Shown here in pieces: positions 35,035 through 44,169 of a stretch of 64,000 nucleotides of DNA. The stretch spans positions 4,550,001-4,614,000 of the forward strand of contig NZ_CP126170.1 in NCBI RefSeq assembly GCF_033170385.1, given 5' to 3'. The notes below the pieces were generated by a model, which worked only from the letters and a program-made list of their open reading frames with translations, did no database searches and was not told the origin of the DNA. How positions within the stretch are numbered: the stretch's first letter is position 1; each line of letters begins with the position of its first letter. This DNA is from Xanthomonas rydalmerensis (GTDB lineage: Bacteria; Pseudomonadota; Gammaproteobacteria; Xanthomonadales; Xanthomonadaceae). Position numbers and translations under genes: made by a program.

Positions 35035-35114
35035 GGCGGGGTGTGCCTCGCGGGCGTGCCTGCTGCGGATAGCGGCATGCCTGGTGCGATTGTCGAGGCG
35101 TTCGAACGTATCGC

Positions 35115-35251
35115 GTCGGGACTGAAGTCCCTCCCACAGTGCAGCCATCCTCCATCCGGACATCTGCGCGAACGCCCCGCGCCCTTGTAGGAGCGGCTTC
35201 AGCCGCGAGAGGCGTAACCGGTAGAGCCGTCGCGGCTGAAGCCGCTCCTAC
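35115..35251. repeat. GGGACTGAAGTCCCTCCCAC element and REP-like inverted pair
   Basis: GTCGGGACTGAAGTCCCTCC at 35115-35134, then an inverted GTAGGAGCGGCTTCAGCCGC pair at 35187-35251. The end of the pair overlaps the last codons of the GIY-YIG gene. Confidence 0.85.
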
Positions 35252-35547
35252 ACTGCTGCGGATTCGGCGGTCGGTTGCGGGCTGTCGGACGCCGGCGCGG
35301 ACAGGAACGCCAGCTTGCGGCCACGCGGCAGCTGCTTGAGGGCGTATTCGGCACGCGAGGCAGCGGCGCGGTCGGGATAGGCGCGGCTGGCCAGCAGCCG
35401 CACCGGCGGGTTGGCGCGGGTGTACTTGGCGCCGGTGCCGCGCAGGTGCGCCTGGAAGCGTGCGTGCAGGTCGGGAGTGATGCCGGCGTAGTAGCTGCCG
35501 TTGCGGCATTCGAGCAGGTACAGGAACCAGGGCGTGTCGGCGGCCAT
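35248..35547 (-). CDS. GIY-YIG domain protein (YhbQ/UPF0213-like)
   Basis: A 99-residue single GIY-YIG domain: W-F-L-Y-L-L-E-C in place of GIY, S-Y-Y-A-G-I-T for YIG, then D-L-x-x-R-F-x-x-H and K-Y-T-R. This is the short UPF0213 form, a putative nuclease of uncertain role in DNA or RNA maintenance. The start is set at M-A-A-D-T-P-W because the domain begins right after; the frame extends upstream. The stop overlaps a REP-like repeat, so the last residues (P-T-A-E-S-A-A-V) may be repeat-derived. Confidence 0.9.
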   Translation of the reverse strand: MAADTPWFLYLLECRNGSYYAGITPDLHARFQAHLRGTGAKYTRANPPVRLLASRAYPDRAAASRAEYALKQLPRGRKLAFLSAPASDSPQPTAESAAV

Positions 35548-35932
35548 GCGCCCATTATCGACGTGGCGGCCGGATTCGCCAGCAACGGTGTCGCCGGTGC
35601 GCTCACGCAACCGCGGTCGCCTTGTTGGCCAGACCATGTTGTCGCGCGCACCTGGCGAGCCTGGCAAACGATCCCTGCTGTGTTCCCAAGCTTCATCACT
35701 ACCCGACGAACGCATGTGCTGTCGTGCCGCTCCTCGCGCCCGCGCTGAATCGGCGACAACAGGCTTTAACGCGCTGCGAACACCTTGCCAGCCGCTGCCA
35801 CACGGCGGCATACCGCAGCCACCGGACGGGCGGATAACGTCATCACCGGTACGCAGCCGTCGACACCGAAGCTCTCTCCCTTCGCATTCGGCGGCGCGGC
35901 CGGCCCCTCTTCGGGCGATTCTCGCCCTCCAC
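35548..35932. other. Intergenic region between the GIY-YIG gene and the DAHP synthase gene
   Basis: About 400 bp with no supported gene; the open frames found there are low-complexity shadows. Moderately lower GC near 35620-35760. No repeat of the major families was seen. Confidence 0.5.
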
Positions 35933-35957
35933 GCACGCAGCCGGTCTGGCTGCGTGC
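35933..35957 (-). terminator. Hairpin downstream of the DAHP synthase gene
   Basis: A perfect 10-bp stem GCACGCAGCC / GGCTGCGTGC with a 5-nt loop, 20 nt past the stop. No U tract follows, so termination may need other factors. Confidence 0.5.
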
Positions 35958-35976
35958 GCTTCCCGCACCATCGTCC

Positions 35977-37056
35977 TCAGGCTGCCTGCGCCACCCGCGC
36001 CTGGCGCCGCGCGCGCACCGCCTGCGCCAGCCGCTCCAGCACCTGCACGGAATGGTCCCAGTCGATGCAGCCATCGGTGATGCTCTGCCCGTAGACCAGC
36101 GGCTGGCCCGCCACCAGATCCTGACGGCCGCCGTGCAGGTGGCTCTCGATCATCGCGCCGACGATGCGGGTCTGCCCGGCCTCGAGCTGGCGTGCGATGT
36201 CCTCGATCACCTTGGGCTGGTTGTCCGGATTCTTGCCGCTGTTGGCGTGGCTGGCGTCGACCATCAGCCGCGCCGGCAGGCCCGCCTTCTCCAGCACCTG
36301 CGCCGCCGCAGCGACGCTGTCGGCGTCGTAGTTGGGCTGGGTGCCGCCACGCAGGATCACGTGGCAGTCGGGGTTGCCGGCGGTCGCCGCCACCGCGGTC
36401 TGCCCGTCCTTGGTCACCGCCAGGAAATGGTGCGGATGCGAGGCCGCGCCGACGGCATCGACGGCGATCTTGACGTCGCCGCTGGTGCCGTTCTTGAAGC
36501 CCACCGGGCACGACAGGCCCGAGGCCATCTCGCGGTGCACCTGGCTCTCGGTGGTGCGCGCGCCGATCGCCCCCCAGGCCACCAGGTCGGCGATGTACTG
36601 CGGCGAGATGATGTCGAGGAATTCAACACCGGCGGGCAGGCCGAGGCGATTGATGTCGCGCAGCAGGCCGCGCGCCAGGCGCAGGCCCTTGTTGATGTCG
36701 AAGCTGCCGTCGAGGTTGGGGTCGTTGATCAGGCCCTTCCAGCCGACCGTGGTGCGCGGCTTCTCGAAGTACACCCGCATCACGATCTCCAGCGCATCGC
36801 CGTAGGTGTCGCGCAGCGGACGCAGGCGCTGCGCGTACTCCATCGCCGCGACCGGGTCGTGGATCGAGCAGGGGCCGATCACCACTGCCAGGCGGTCGTC
36901 GCGGCCGTGCAGGATCTCGTGCAGCGCCGCGCGCGAGGCGGCGACGGTCTGCGAGGCCTCCTCGTCGCAGGGCAACAGCGCCAGCAACTGGGAGGGCGGG
37001 GTCAGCGGTTCGATCTTGCGGATGCGCAGATCGTCGGTGTGGGGGGCCATGTGCAT
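35977..37056 (-). CDS. aroG: 3-deoxy-7-phosphoheptulonate (DAHP) synthase, class I AroF/G/H type
   Basis: A 359-residue class I DAHP synthase that condenses PEP with erythrose-4-phosphate, the first step of the shikimate pathway. Landmarks: I-G-P-C-S-I-H-D near residue 60, R-V-Y-F-E-K-P-R-T-T-V-G-W-K-G, the R-T-T-E-S-Q-x-H-R-E segment, G-F-K-N-G-T-S-G, and the C-terminal D-A-S-H-A-N-S-G-K and S-I-T-D-G-C-I-D-W. The isozyme (Phe-, Tyr- or Trp-sensitive) cannot be told by eye, so the symbol is provisional. Expression is very probably controlled by attenuation: an aromatic leader peptide and a terminator sit directly upstream (37101-37234). Confidence 0.93.
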   Translation of the reverse strand: MHMAPHTDDLRIRKIEPLTPPSQLLALLPCDEEASQTVAASRAALHEILHGRDDRLAVVIGPCSIHDPVAAMEYAQRLRPLRDTYGDALEIVMRVYFEKPRTTVGWKGLINDPNLDGSFDINKGLRLARGLLRDINRLGLPAGVEFLDIISPQYIADLVAWGAIGARTTESQVHREMASGLSCPVGFKNGTSGDVKIAVDAVGAASHPHHFLAVTKDGQTAVAATAGNPDCHVILRGGTQPNYDADSVAAAAQVLEKAGLPARLMVDASHANSGKNPDNQPKVIEDIARQLEAGQTRIVGAMIESHLHGGRQDLVAGQPLVYGQSITDGCIDWDHSVQVLERLAQAVRARRQARVAQAA

Positions 37057-37100
37057 GTCTCGTCGGGGGGCTGTGGGGGGCCAGATCCGGCGGCATGAAA

Positions 37101-37127
37101 AAAGCCGCCAGGTTCGCTGGCGGCTTT
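37101..37127 (-). terminator. Attenuator terminator in the DAHP synthase leader
   Basis: An 11-bp stem, AAAGCCGCCAG / CTGGCGGCTTT, with a 5-nt loop and a TTTTTT tract on the minus strand, 45 nt before the aroG start. Its 5' arm can instead pair with a CTGGCGG inside the leader ORF (37174-37180 on the plus strand reads CCGCCAG), giving the expected antiterminator alternative. Confidence 0.85.
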
Positions 37128-37150
37128 CGGGATTGCGGCTGAAGTTGCCT

Positions 37151-37234
37151 TCAGGGTGAACGCGATCCTTCCTCCGCCAGCGGCATCGGAAAACCGTAGT
37201 ACCAAAAATAAAAGCTGCGGCAGGAAGCGTTCAT
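37151..37234 (-). CDS. Aromatic-amino-acid leader peptide of the DAHP synthase attenuator
   Basis: A 27-codon ORF. After M-N-A-S-C-R-S it encodes the run F-Y-F-W-Y-Y-G-F, so Phe (3), Tyr (3) and Trp (1) codons are all clustered. The run ends about 12 nt before the CTGGCGG antiterminator arm, the right distance for a stalled ribosome to leave that arm free. The stop TGA overlaps a small CTGAAG-GCAA-CTTCAG hairpin (37139-37154). This is the organisation of trp and phe leaders, here combining all three aromatic amino acids in front of the first common pathway enzyme. A longer in-frame ATG exists upstream but is less likely. Confidence 0.82.
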   Translation of the reverse strand: MNASCRSFYFWYYGFPMPLAEEGSRSP

Positions 37235-37295
37235 GGGACGTAGTGATAGCACAGGGTTTGCGGCAGCGCCACAGTTGCTGATGCAACGAACGTGG

Positions 37296-37322
37296 GATTG
37301 GGGAGTGGGGATTCGGGATTGG
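37296..37322. repeat. GGGATTGGGGAGTGGGGATTCGGGATT repeat, left partner
   Basis: Member of a G-rich intergenic family. Its inverted partner lies at 38005-38033, so the two enclose the 161-bp tandem array. Similar pairs recur at four other places in the window. Confidence 0.8.
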
Positions 37323-37389
37323 AAAAAGCGGGTCAACGCGGCGGGAAGGCTATGAGGTCGCCGTCATCGAATAGGAGCGGTTGATTCAT

Positions 37390-37940
37390 GCGTTCTTGCG
37401 TGGCGCTGCGCGCTCCGGACCCTCACCCCAACCTCTCTCCCGATGGGAGAGGGGCTAACGCGCTTCCCTTCTCCCACCGGGAGAAGGTGCCCCGCAGGGG
37501 CGGATGAGGGTGCGGCAGCAAGCGATCCATCTCCACAAGCGCACGCCTCTGGGTTCTTGCGCGGCGCGGCGCGCTCCGGACCCTCACCCCAACCCCTCTC
37601 CCGATGGGAGAGGGGCTAACGCGCTTCCCTTCTCCCACCGGGAGAAGGTGCCCCGCAGGGGCGGATGGGGGTGCGGCAGCAAGCGATCCATCTCCACAAG
37701 CGCACGCCTCTGGGTTCTTGCGCGGCGCTGCGCGCTCCGGACCCTCACCCCAACCCCTCTCCCGGTGGGAGAGGGGCTAACGCGCTTCCCTTCTCCCACC
37801 GGGAGAAGGTGCCCCGCAGGGGCGGATGAGGGTGCGGCAGCAAGCGATCCAATCTCCACATGCACACGCCCATGCGTGCTCGCGTGGCGCTGCGCGCTCC
37901 GGACCCTCACCCCAACCCCTCTCCCGATGGGAGAGGGGCT
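37390..37940. repeat. Tandem repeat, period 161-162 bp, about 3.4 copies
   Basis: GTTCTTGCG starts at 37392, 37553 and 37714, and a diverged start lies near 37876. Each unit contains one A hairpin (CCCCTCTCCCGATGGGAGAG) and one B hairpin (CTTCTCCCACCGGGAGAAGG). The copies differ by a handful of bases. No coding potential accepted. Confidence 0.92.
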
Positions 37941-38004
37941 AGTAGCGCGCTTTCCTTGCCGCATGTTGCGCATGCATCGGATCGGCTTCAACGCTGACCA
38001 AGCC

Positions 38005-38033
38005 CCATCCCGAATCCCCACTCCCCAATCCCG
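38005..38033. repeat. GGGATTCGGGATTGGGG-family repeat, right (inverted) partner
   Basis: ATCCCGAATCCCCACTCCCC in inverted orientation to 37296-37322; it ends just after the stop codon of the TonB receptor gene. Confidence 0.8.
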
Positions 38034-38038
38034 GCCTT

Positions 38039-40933
38039 TCAGAAATCCAACACATACTCCGCCGCCACCTCGCGGCCGATCGCGTCGTACAGGGTGGTGT
38101 TGTAGAACTGGTAGCCGTAGTAGCGTTCCTTGTTGTCGTAGCCGACGGTGTCGAGCACGTTGTTGACGTACAGATTGATCTTCATCTTCGGGGCGATGCG
38201 GTAGCCGGCGGTGAGGTTCCAGTACAGCGCCGGGCCGACGCGGCCGAAGTAGCGGCTGGTGCTCTCGCCGAAATGGCGGTTGCCGCTGTCGGTGACGCGA
38301 CAGGCGTCGGAAGGGCTGGGCTGGTAGCCGTCGTCGAAGCGGGTGCAGGTGCCCCAGTTCACCGCCTGGGTGGAGCCGAAGCGCTTGGCGTAGACGGTCA
38401 GGTCCAGCGGGCCGCCGTTCTCCCAGTGCACGCTACCGCGCAGCTTGCTGCGGATCTTCTGGTCGCGCAGGTTCTTGTCGTCGTCGGTGCGGTAGGTCTG
38501 CTCGTGGTAGCCGATCAGGTTGTTGTAATCCAGGGCGAAACTGAAGTTGCCCCAGCGCGCGGTGTTCAGGCGGTACTTCAGCGAGGCGTCGACGCCGGAC
38601 ACGTGCATCTGCGCGATGTTGATCGGCCCTTGCTCGATGCCGGTGACACGGCCGGCGGCGTCGCGCGACACGCGCGAAAGGATGCGCGCGCAGTATTCGG
38701 CGCCGCCGGGATTGACCCACACGCCACCGGCGGTGGTCAGGCCGGTGCGGCAGCCGGCTTCGGCGCTGAGCACCTCGTCGCGGTTGAGGTCCTTGATCAT
38801 GTCCTGCAGGCGGATCCGGTAGTAGTCCGCGGTCAGCGACAGGCCCTCGGCGATGTCCCAGACGAAGCCGGCGGTGAGCGAGCGGCCGTGCTCCGATTCC
38901 AGGTCGGGCGTGCCGCGGCGGTTGACCTGCATCAGGTAGAACACGTCGCTGTTCTCGGCGCTGCAGCCGCCGGTGAGGTAGTAGCCCTTCTGGATGCAGC
39001 GGTACTGGTCGATCACGGTCTGCTGGGTCGAGCTGGGTTCGCCGAGCACGTAGTGCATGTCCGGGGCGCGGAAACTGGTGGCGACGCTGCCGCGCAGCAG
39101 CAGCGTGCTCAGCGGCCGCCATTCCAGGCCGGCGCTCCAGGTGGTGTCGCGCTGCGTGCCGATGGCCGCACCCAGGTCGCTGCCGTAGGCGCGGTAGTCG
39201 CCGTAGCGGTCGTGGCGCGCGGCGAGGCTGGCATTGACCGAGGACAGCAGCGGCACGTCGAACTCGATGCCGCCGGAGTAGCGCAGGCGCTCGCCGCCGC
39301 CGTAGTCGACCACGTCCAGCGGATAGCAGGTGTTGGCACAGGGATCGGGCGCCAGCCGGTAGCCCTGCTTGGCCACTTCGCCGACCGCGGCGAACTTGAT
39401 CGGCCCGGCCCAGCCCTGCAGCAGTTCGCCGGTGATGTTGGCGCTGGCCTGGTTGACCCAGGAATCGGCGCGGTTGTGCGCCTTTACCGCCAGGTCGTCG
39501 TACTGCGCGCCGGTCAGCGGCTGGTACCAGCGCGCTTCGTTCAGATCGTAGAGCGGGATGCCGCTGGCGGTGCTGCCCAGCTGCGGGCCGAGGAAGTAGG
39601 CGGTGGCCTTCTGCGTGTCCACGGTGCGCACGTACTCGTCGACGGTGTAGCGCGCGCGACCGATCGCGACTTCCCAGTCGAAGCGGTCGGCGAGGCGGCC
39701 CTTGAGGCCGGCGCTCAGGTCCCAGGACAGTTCCTTGGTGGTGTTGGCCAGGTTCTTCCAGCCGCCGGATTCGAAGCGGGTCAACTGGCGGATCGCGTAC
39801 AGGTCGCGGTCGCTGCCGGTATCGTGGAACGGGCCGAGGTAGACGTAGGGCGGGTCGTAGGTCCAGTAGCCCAGGCTCTTGGTCGTGGACAGCGTGCTCC
39901 AGGCCTGCACGCCGTTGTCGAAATCGAACGTGCCGTACAGATAGGCCGAGCCGCTGTCGCCGCCGCTGGCGGCCAGCCAGTCGGCGTAGTCGTGGGCCAT
40001 GCCGCAGTAGCCGCCAAGGTTGCGCACGGTGTCGCTGTTGTAGTCGTAGCTCAGCCGCTGCGCATCGACGAACTGGCCGCCGAAGCGCGCGCAGGTGCCG
40101 GCGGGCGGCGCCAGGCGCGTGTTGTCGCCGGCATCGACCAGGCTCAGCCCGGTGGAAGGATTGAAGCCGTACTTGCGCGCCTGCGCGGTCCAGTTGCTGT
40201 AGGACTCGTCGTCCTGGTCGTCCATCTTCGGCCGCTCGCCGACCGAGAGCGGGTCGCGCCGGGTCCACTGCAGCGCGTAGGTCAGGTTCCACTTGTCGCC
40301 GCTATGCCCGCCGACCCAGGACAGGTCGACCACATCGCGTCCGCCGGCGGTGGCGGTGCCGCCGCGCAGGCGCACCTGGTTGCCTTCGTAGCCCTGCTTG
40401 AGGATCACGTTGATGACGCCGGCAACCGCATCCGAGCCGTAGATCGCCGAGGCGCCACCGGTGAGGATCTCGATGCGCTCCACCGCCGCGGAGGGGATGT
40501 TGGCGTAGTTGGCGAAGTTGCTTTCGCCGGCGTAGGGCTGCGGGTAGTCGGCGACGCGATGGCCATTGACCAGCAGCAGGGTGCGCCCGGGACCGAGGTC
40601 GCGCAGGCTCACCGGCGAAGCGTTGGGCGTGTGCGAGCCGTACTTGGTGTCGGCCTCGACGCTGCCCTGCTGGTTGAGCGTGCTGAGCACGTCGTAGACG
40701 GTGAGGAAACCTTCCTGCTGGATCTGCTGCGCGCTGATCGTCAGCACCGGTTCGGCGCCCTCCACGTCCGAGCGCTTGATCCGCGAGCCGGTGACCACGA
40801 CCTGGCCCAGGTCGGTGGCGGCGGCCTTGGAAGAGGCGGTGTCGGTGGCCTCGCTTTGCGCGCGAGCATCAGGCGCGCCGTGCAGCGCCAGCACGATGCC
40901 GAACGCGAGGGTGGTGAATGGGCGAAGTGGCAT
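38039..40933 (-). CDS. TonB-dependent outer-membrane receptor
   Basis: A 964-residue TonB-dependent transporter of the large Xanthomonas class. It has a signal peptide (M-P-L-R-P-F-T-T-L-A, cleavage near A-R-A-Q), and an N-terminal V-V-V-T-G-S-R-I-K-R-S-D element as usually found at the plug start. The plug carries D-V-L-S-T-L-N, S-L-R-D-L-G-P-G-R-T-L-L-L-V-N-G-H-R and V-E-R-I-E-I-L-T-G-G-A-S-A-I-Y-G-S-D-A-V-A-G-V-I-N. A long barrel ends in E-Y-V-L-D-F with a terminal Phe. Paired Cys in extracellular loops are frequent. The substrate is unknown; no enzyme or regulator gene adjoins it. Confidence 0.93.
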   Translation of the reverse strand: MPLRPFTTLAFGIVLALHGAPDARAQSEATDTASSKAAATDLGQVVVTGSRIKRSDVEGAEPVLTISAQQIQQEGFLTVYDVLSTLNQQGSVEADTKYGSHTPNASPVSLRDLGPGRTLLLVNGHRVADYPQPYAGESNFANYANIPSAAVERIEILTGGASAIYGSDAVAGVINVILKQGYEGNQVRLRGGTATAGGRDVVDLSWVGGHSGDKWNLTYALQWTRRDPLSVGERPKMDDQDDESYSNWTAQARKYGFNPSTGLSLVDAGDNTRLAPPAGTCARFGGQFVDAQRLSYDYNSDTVRNLGGYCGMAHDYADWLAASGGDSGSAYLYGTFDFDNGVQAWSTLSTTKSLGYWTYDPPYVYLGPFHDTGSDRDLYAIRQLTRFESGGWKNLANTTKELSWDLSAGLKGRLADRFDWEVAIGRARYTVDEYVRTVDTQKATAYFLGPQLGSTASGIPLYDLNEARWYQPLTGAQYDDLAVKAHNRADSWVNQASANITGELLQGWAGPIKFAAVGEVAKQGYRLAPDPCANTCYPLDVVDYGGGERLRYSGGIEFDVPLLSSVNASLAARHDRYGDYRAYGSDLGAAIGTQRDTTWSAGLEWRPLSTLLLRGSVATSFRAPDMHYVLGEPSSTQQTVIDQYRCIQKGYYLTGGCSAENSDVFYLMQVNRRGTPDLESEHGRSLTAGFVWDIAEGLSLTADYYRIRLQDMIKDLNRDEVLSAEAGCRTGLTTAGGVWVNPGGAEYCARILSRVSRDAAGRVTGIEQGPINIAQMHVSGVDASLKYRLNTARWGNFSFALDYNNLIGYHEQTYRTDDDKNLRDQKIRSKLRGSVHWENGGPLDLTVYAKRFGSTQAVNWGTCTRFDDGYQPSPSDACRVTDSGNRHFGESTSRYFGRVGPALYWNLTAGYRIAPKMKINLYVNNVLDTVGYDNKERYYGYQFYNTTLYDAIGREVAAEYVLDF

Positions 40934-41534
40934 GCAATGTCCCCGGCAGCGGATGGGAGCAGCGCCGTGCGCGCACGACGTGCGGTGTCCTCTTCGCTGC
41001 GCCGCGCCCACGGCCATGCCACGCCGCATGCCGCAGGCACGCGCCACTTTGCGCCGGCCGCGGCGCACAGAAGAAGACGAACATGCGGGCGTGCAGATCC
41101 CCCTGAGCGCCCGTGCGTTCTAACCTGCATGCCGCCGAAAACCCTGTCAACACGCGGCCACCCCGCGTATGTAGACGATTGCGCGTTGTGCGCGATTCGC
41201 CGCGCAGTGCGTCGATTCTCGCCGTATCGCCATCGTAGGCGGTCACAGCAGCAGCACTGGCCGAGACGCTCGTGAGCGACGACGTGCTGCTCCCGCATCG
41301 CGATCGCGTGCCCCTCTCCCGTCGGGAGAGGGGTTGGGGTGAGGGTCCGGCGCACAGCGTCTCGCCGTGCCTGGGGTGCATGGCGCGACGCCCGCATCTC
41401 ATCCCTCCCATCCGGCACTGTCGCCTGGCACGCCTGTGCCGCGCCTCGGTCGGGGAGATCGCACGAGCGCAGCTGCAGGCAGCTTCCAATGACGCACTTT
41501 TTGCTGCGGCTAGCGGACACGCCGCTGTCCTCGC
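40934..41534. other. Upstream region of the second TonB-receptor gene
   Basis: About 600 bp without a supported gene. One hairpin unit of the CCCCTCTCCC family lies at 41309-41345. The promoter of the receptor gene should be in the first part, but no consensus could be read confidently. Confidence 0.5.
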
Positions 41535-41600
41535 AGGAGCGGCTTCAGCCGCAACGCGGCGTTACCGGTAATGCCCGTCGCGGCTGAAGCCGCTCCTACA
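41535..41600. repeat. REP-like inverted pair
   Basis: AGGAGCGGCTTCAGCCGCAA and its inverted partner GCGGCTGAAGCCGCTCCTAC, about 20 nt apart. Confidence 0.85.
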
Positions 41601-41753
41601 ACACTGCTTCCCGCCTTTGCCAAAGTGCTCTACAGACGCTCGCCAAGCAGGTTCTGCCGCGGCACGGCCAGCGGATGCACCGCGTCGTTGACCAGGGCGC
41701 ACGAACGCGCGGACGCGCGCATCGGCATGCCGCCATGACGACCCACAAAAAAA

Positions 41754-41777
41754 GAGCCCCGCATCGCTGCGGGGCTC
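41754..41777 (-). terminator. Intrinsic terminator of groSL
   Basis: A 10-bp stem GAGCCCCGCA / TGCGGGGCTC with a TCGC loop and a seven-T tract on the minus strand, 40 nt past the groL stop. Confidence 0.92.
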
Positions 41778-41817
41778 CTTTCGACTGCGTGGAACAGGTC
41801 GGCCGAAGCCGGCTGGA

Positions 41818-43590
<1,773 letters not shown>

Positions 43591-43601
43591 GATCGGGGGC
43601 T

Positions 43602-43889
43602 TTAGCCCACGATCGCCAGAACGTCGTCTTCGCGCAGCACCTTGTACTCGACGCCTTCGGCCTTGTAGCTGGAACCGGCGTACTGGCCGTAGATGACCTT
43701 GTCGCCGACCTTGAGCGCCGGGGCGCGCACGCTGCCGTTGTCCAGCGGCTTGCCGGCGCCGACGGCCACGACTTCGCCCTTGGTGGACTTTTCCTTGGCC
43801 GAATCCGGGATCACGATGCCGCCGGCGGAGATTTCGTCGGCTTCGATCGGCTTGACTACGACGCGGTCGTGAAGCGGCTTGATGCTCAT
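43602..43889 (-). CDS. groS: Co-chaperonin GroES
   Basis: The 95-residue cap of GroEL. It begins [13 protein letters not shown], contains the mobile-loop region [19 protein letters not shown], and ends [12 protein letters not shown]. Promoter and CIRCE-like operator lie in the 100 bp upstream; groL follows. Confidence 0.98.
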   Translation of the reverse strand: MSIKPLHDRVVVKPIEADEISAGGIVIPDSAKEKSTKGEVVAVGAGKPLDNGSVRAPALKVGDKVIYGQYAGSSYKAEGVEYKVLREDDVLAIVG

Positions 43890-43938
43890 TGAGTGAGACC
43901 TCTTAAGTGATTGATTGGTCTAGGAAAGGCCGGCGATA

Positions 43939-43965
43939 TTAGCACTCGCCCATGACGACTGCTAG
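43939..43965 (-). promoter_or_regulatory. CIRCE-like HrcA operator of groSL
   Basis: TTAGCACTC-N9-GACTGCTAG, matching the CIRCE inverted repeat TTAGCACTC-N9-GAGTGCTAA with two mismatches in one arm. It lies 50 nt before the groS start. HrcA repression of groESL through CIRCE is known in Xanthomonas. Confidence 0.88.
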
Positions 43966-43975
43966 CAACGCTCGC

Positions 43976-43997
43976 GAAAAAACCCGGTAACGCCGGG
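43976..43997 (-). terminator. Terminator-like hairpin in the groSL leader region
   Basis: CCCGG-CGTTA-CCGGG followed by TTTTTT on the minus strand. It lies between a sigma-32-like site and the CIRCE element. It is a short stem and may stop readthrough from upstream or act on the heat-shock transcript. Confidence 0.5.
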
Positions 43998-44006
43998 ATG
44001 CGCCTG

Positions 44007-44034
44007 ATGTAGTGCCGTGGCAGGCCCTTTCAAG
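44007..44034 (-). promoter_or_regulatory. Possible sigma-32 promoter of groSL
   Basis: The -35 element CTTGAAA (44034-44028) is followed after 13 nt by CACTACAT, which only partly resembles the CCCCATNT -10 element. Position upstream of groS supports it; the match is incomplete. Confidence 0.45.
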
Positions 44035-44169
44035 GGCTGGAGGCAAAAAATTTTTGCCGGCAACGTGCATTCGGTGCCAAGCAGTGACCGAAGCCCGTCA
44101 CATTGTCACAGAGGCAGGCTAGGCTGGCCGCGGACCCAGGGGGGGATCCGTCACCAAAAGGAGTTGTCG

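Noticed and set aside
37390..37940. CRISPR array
   Set aside because: The 161-bp units are repeated whole, with no short constant repeat separated by unique spacers, and no cas genes are near.
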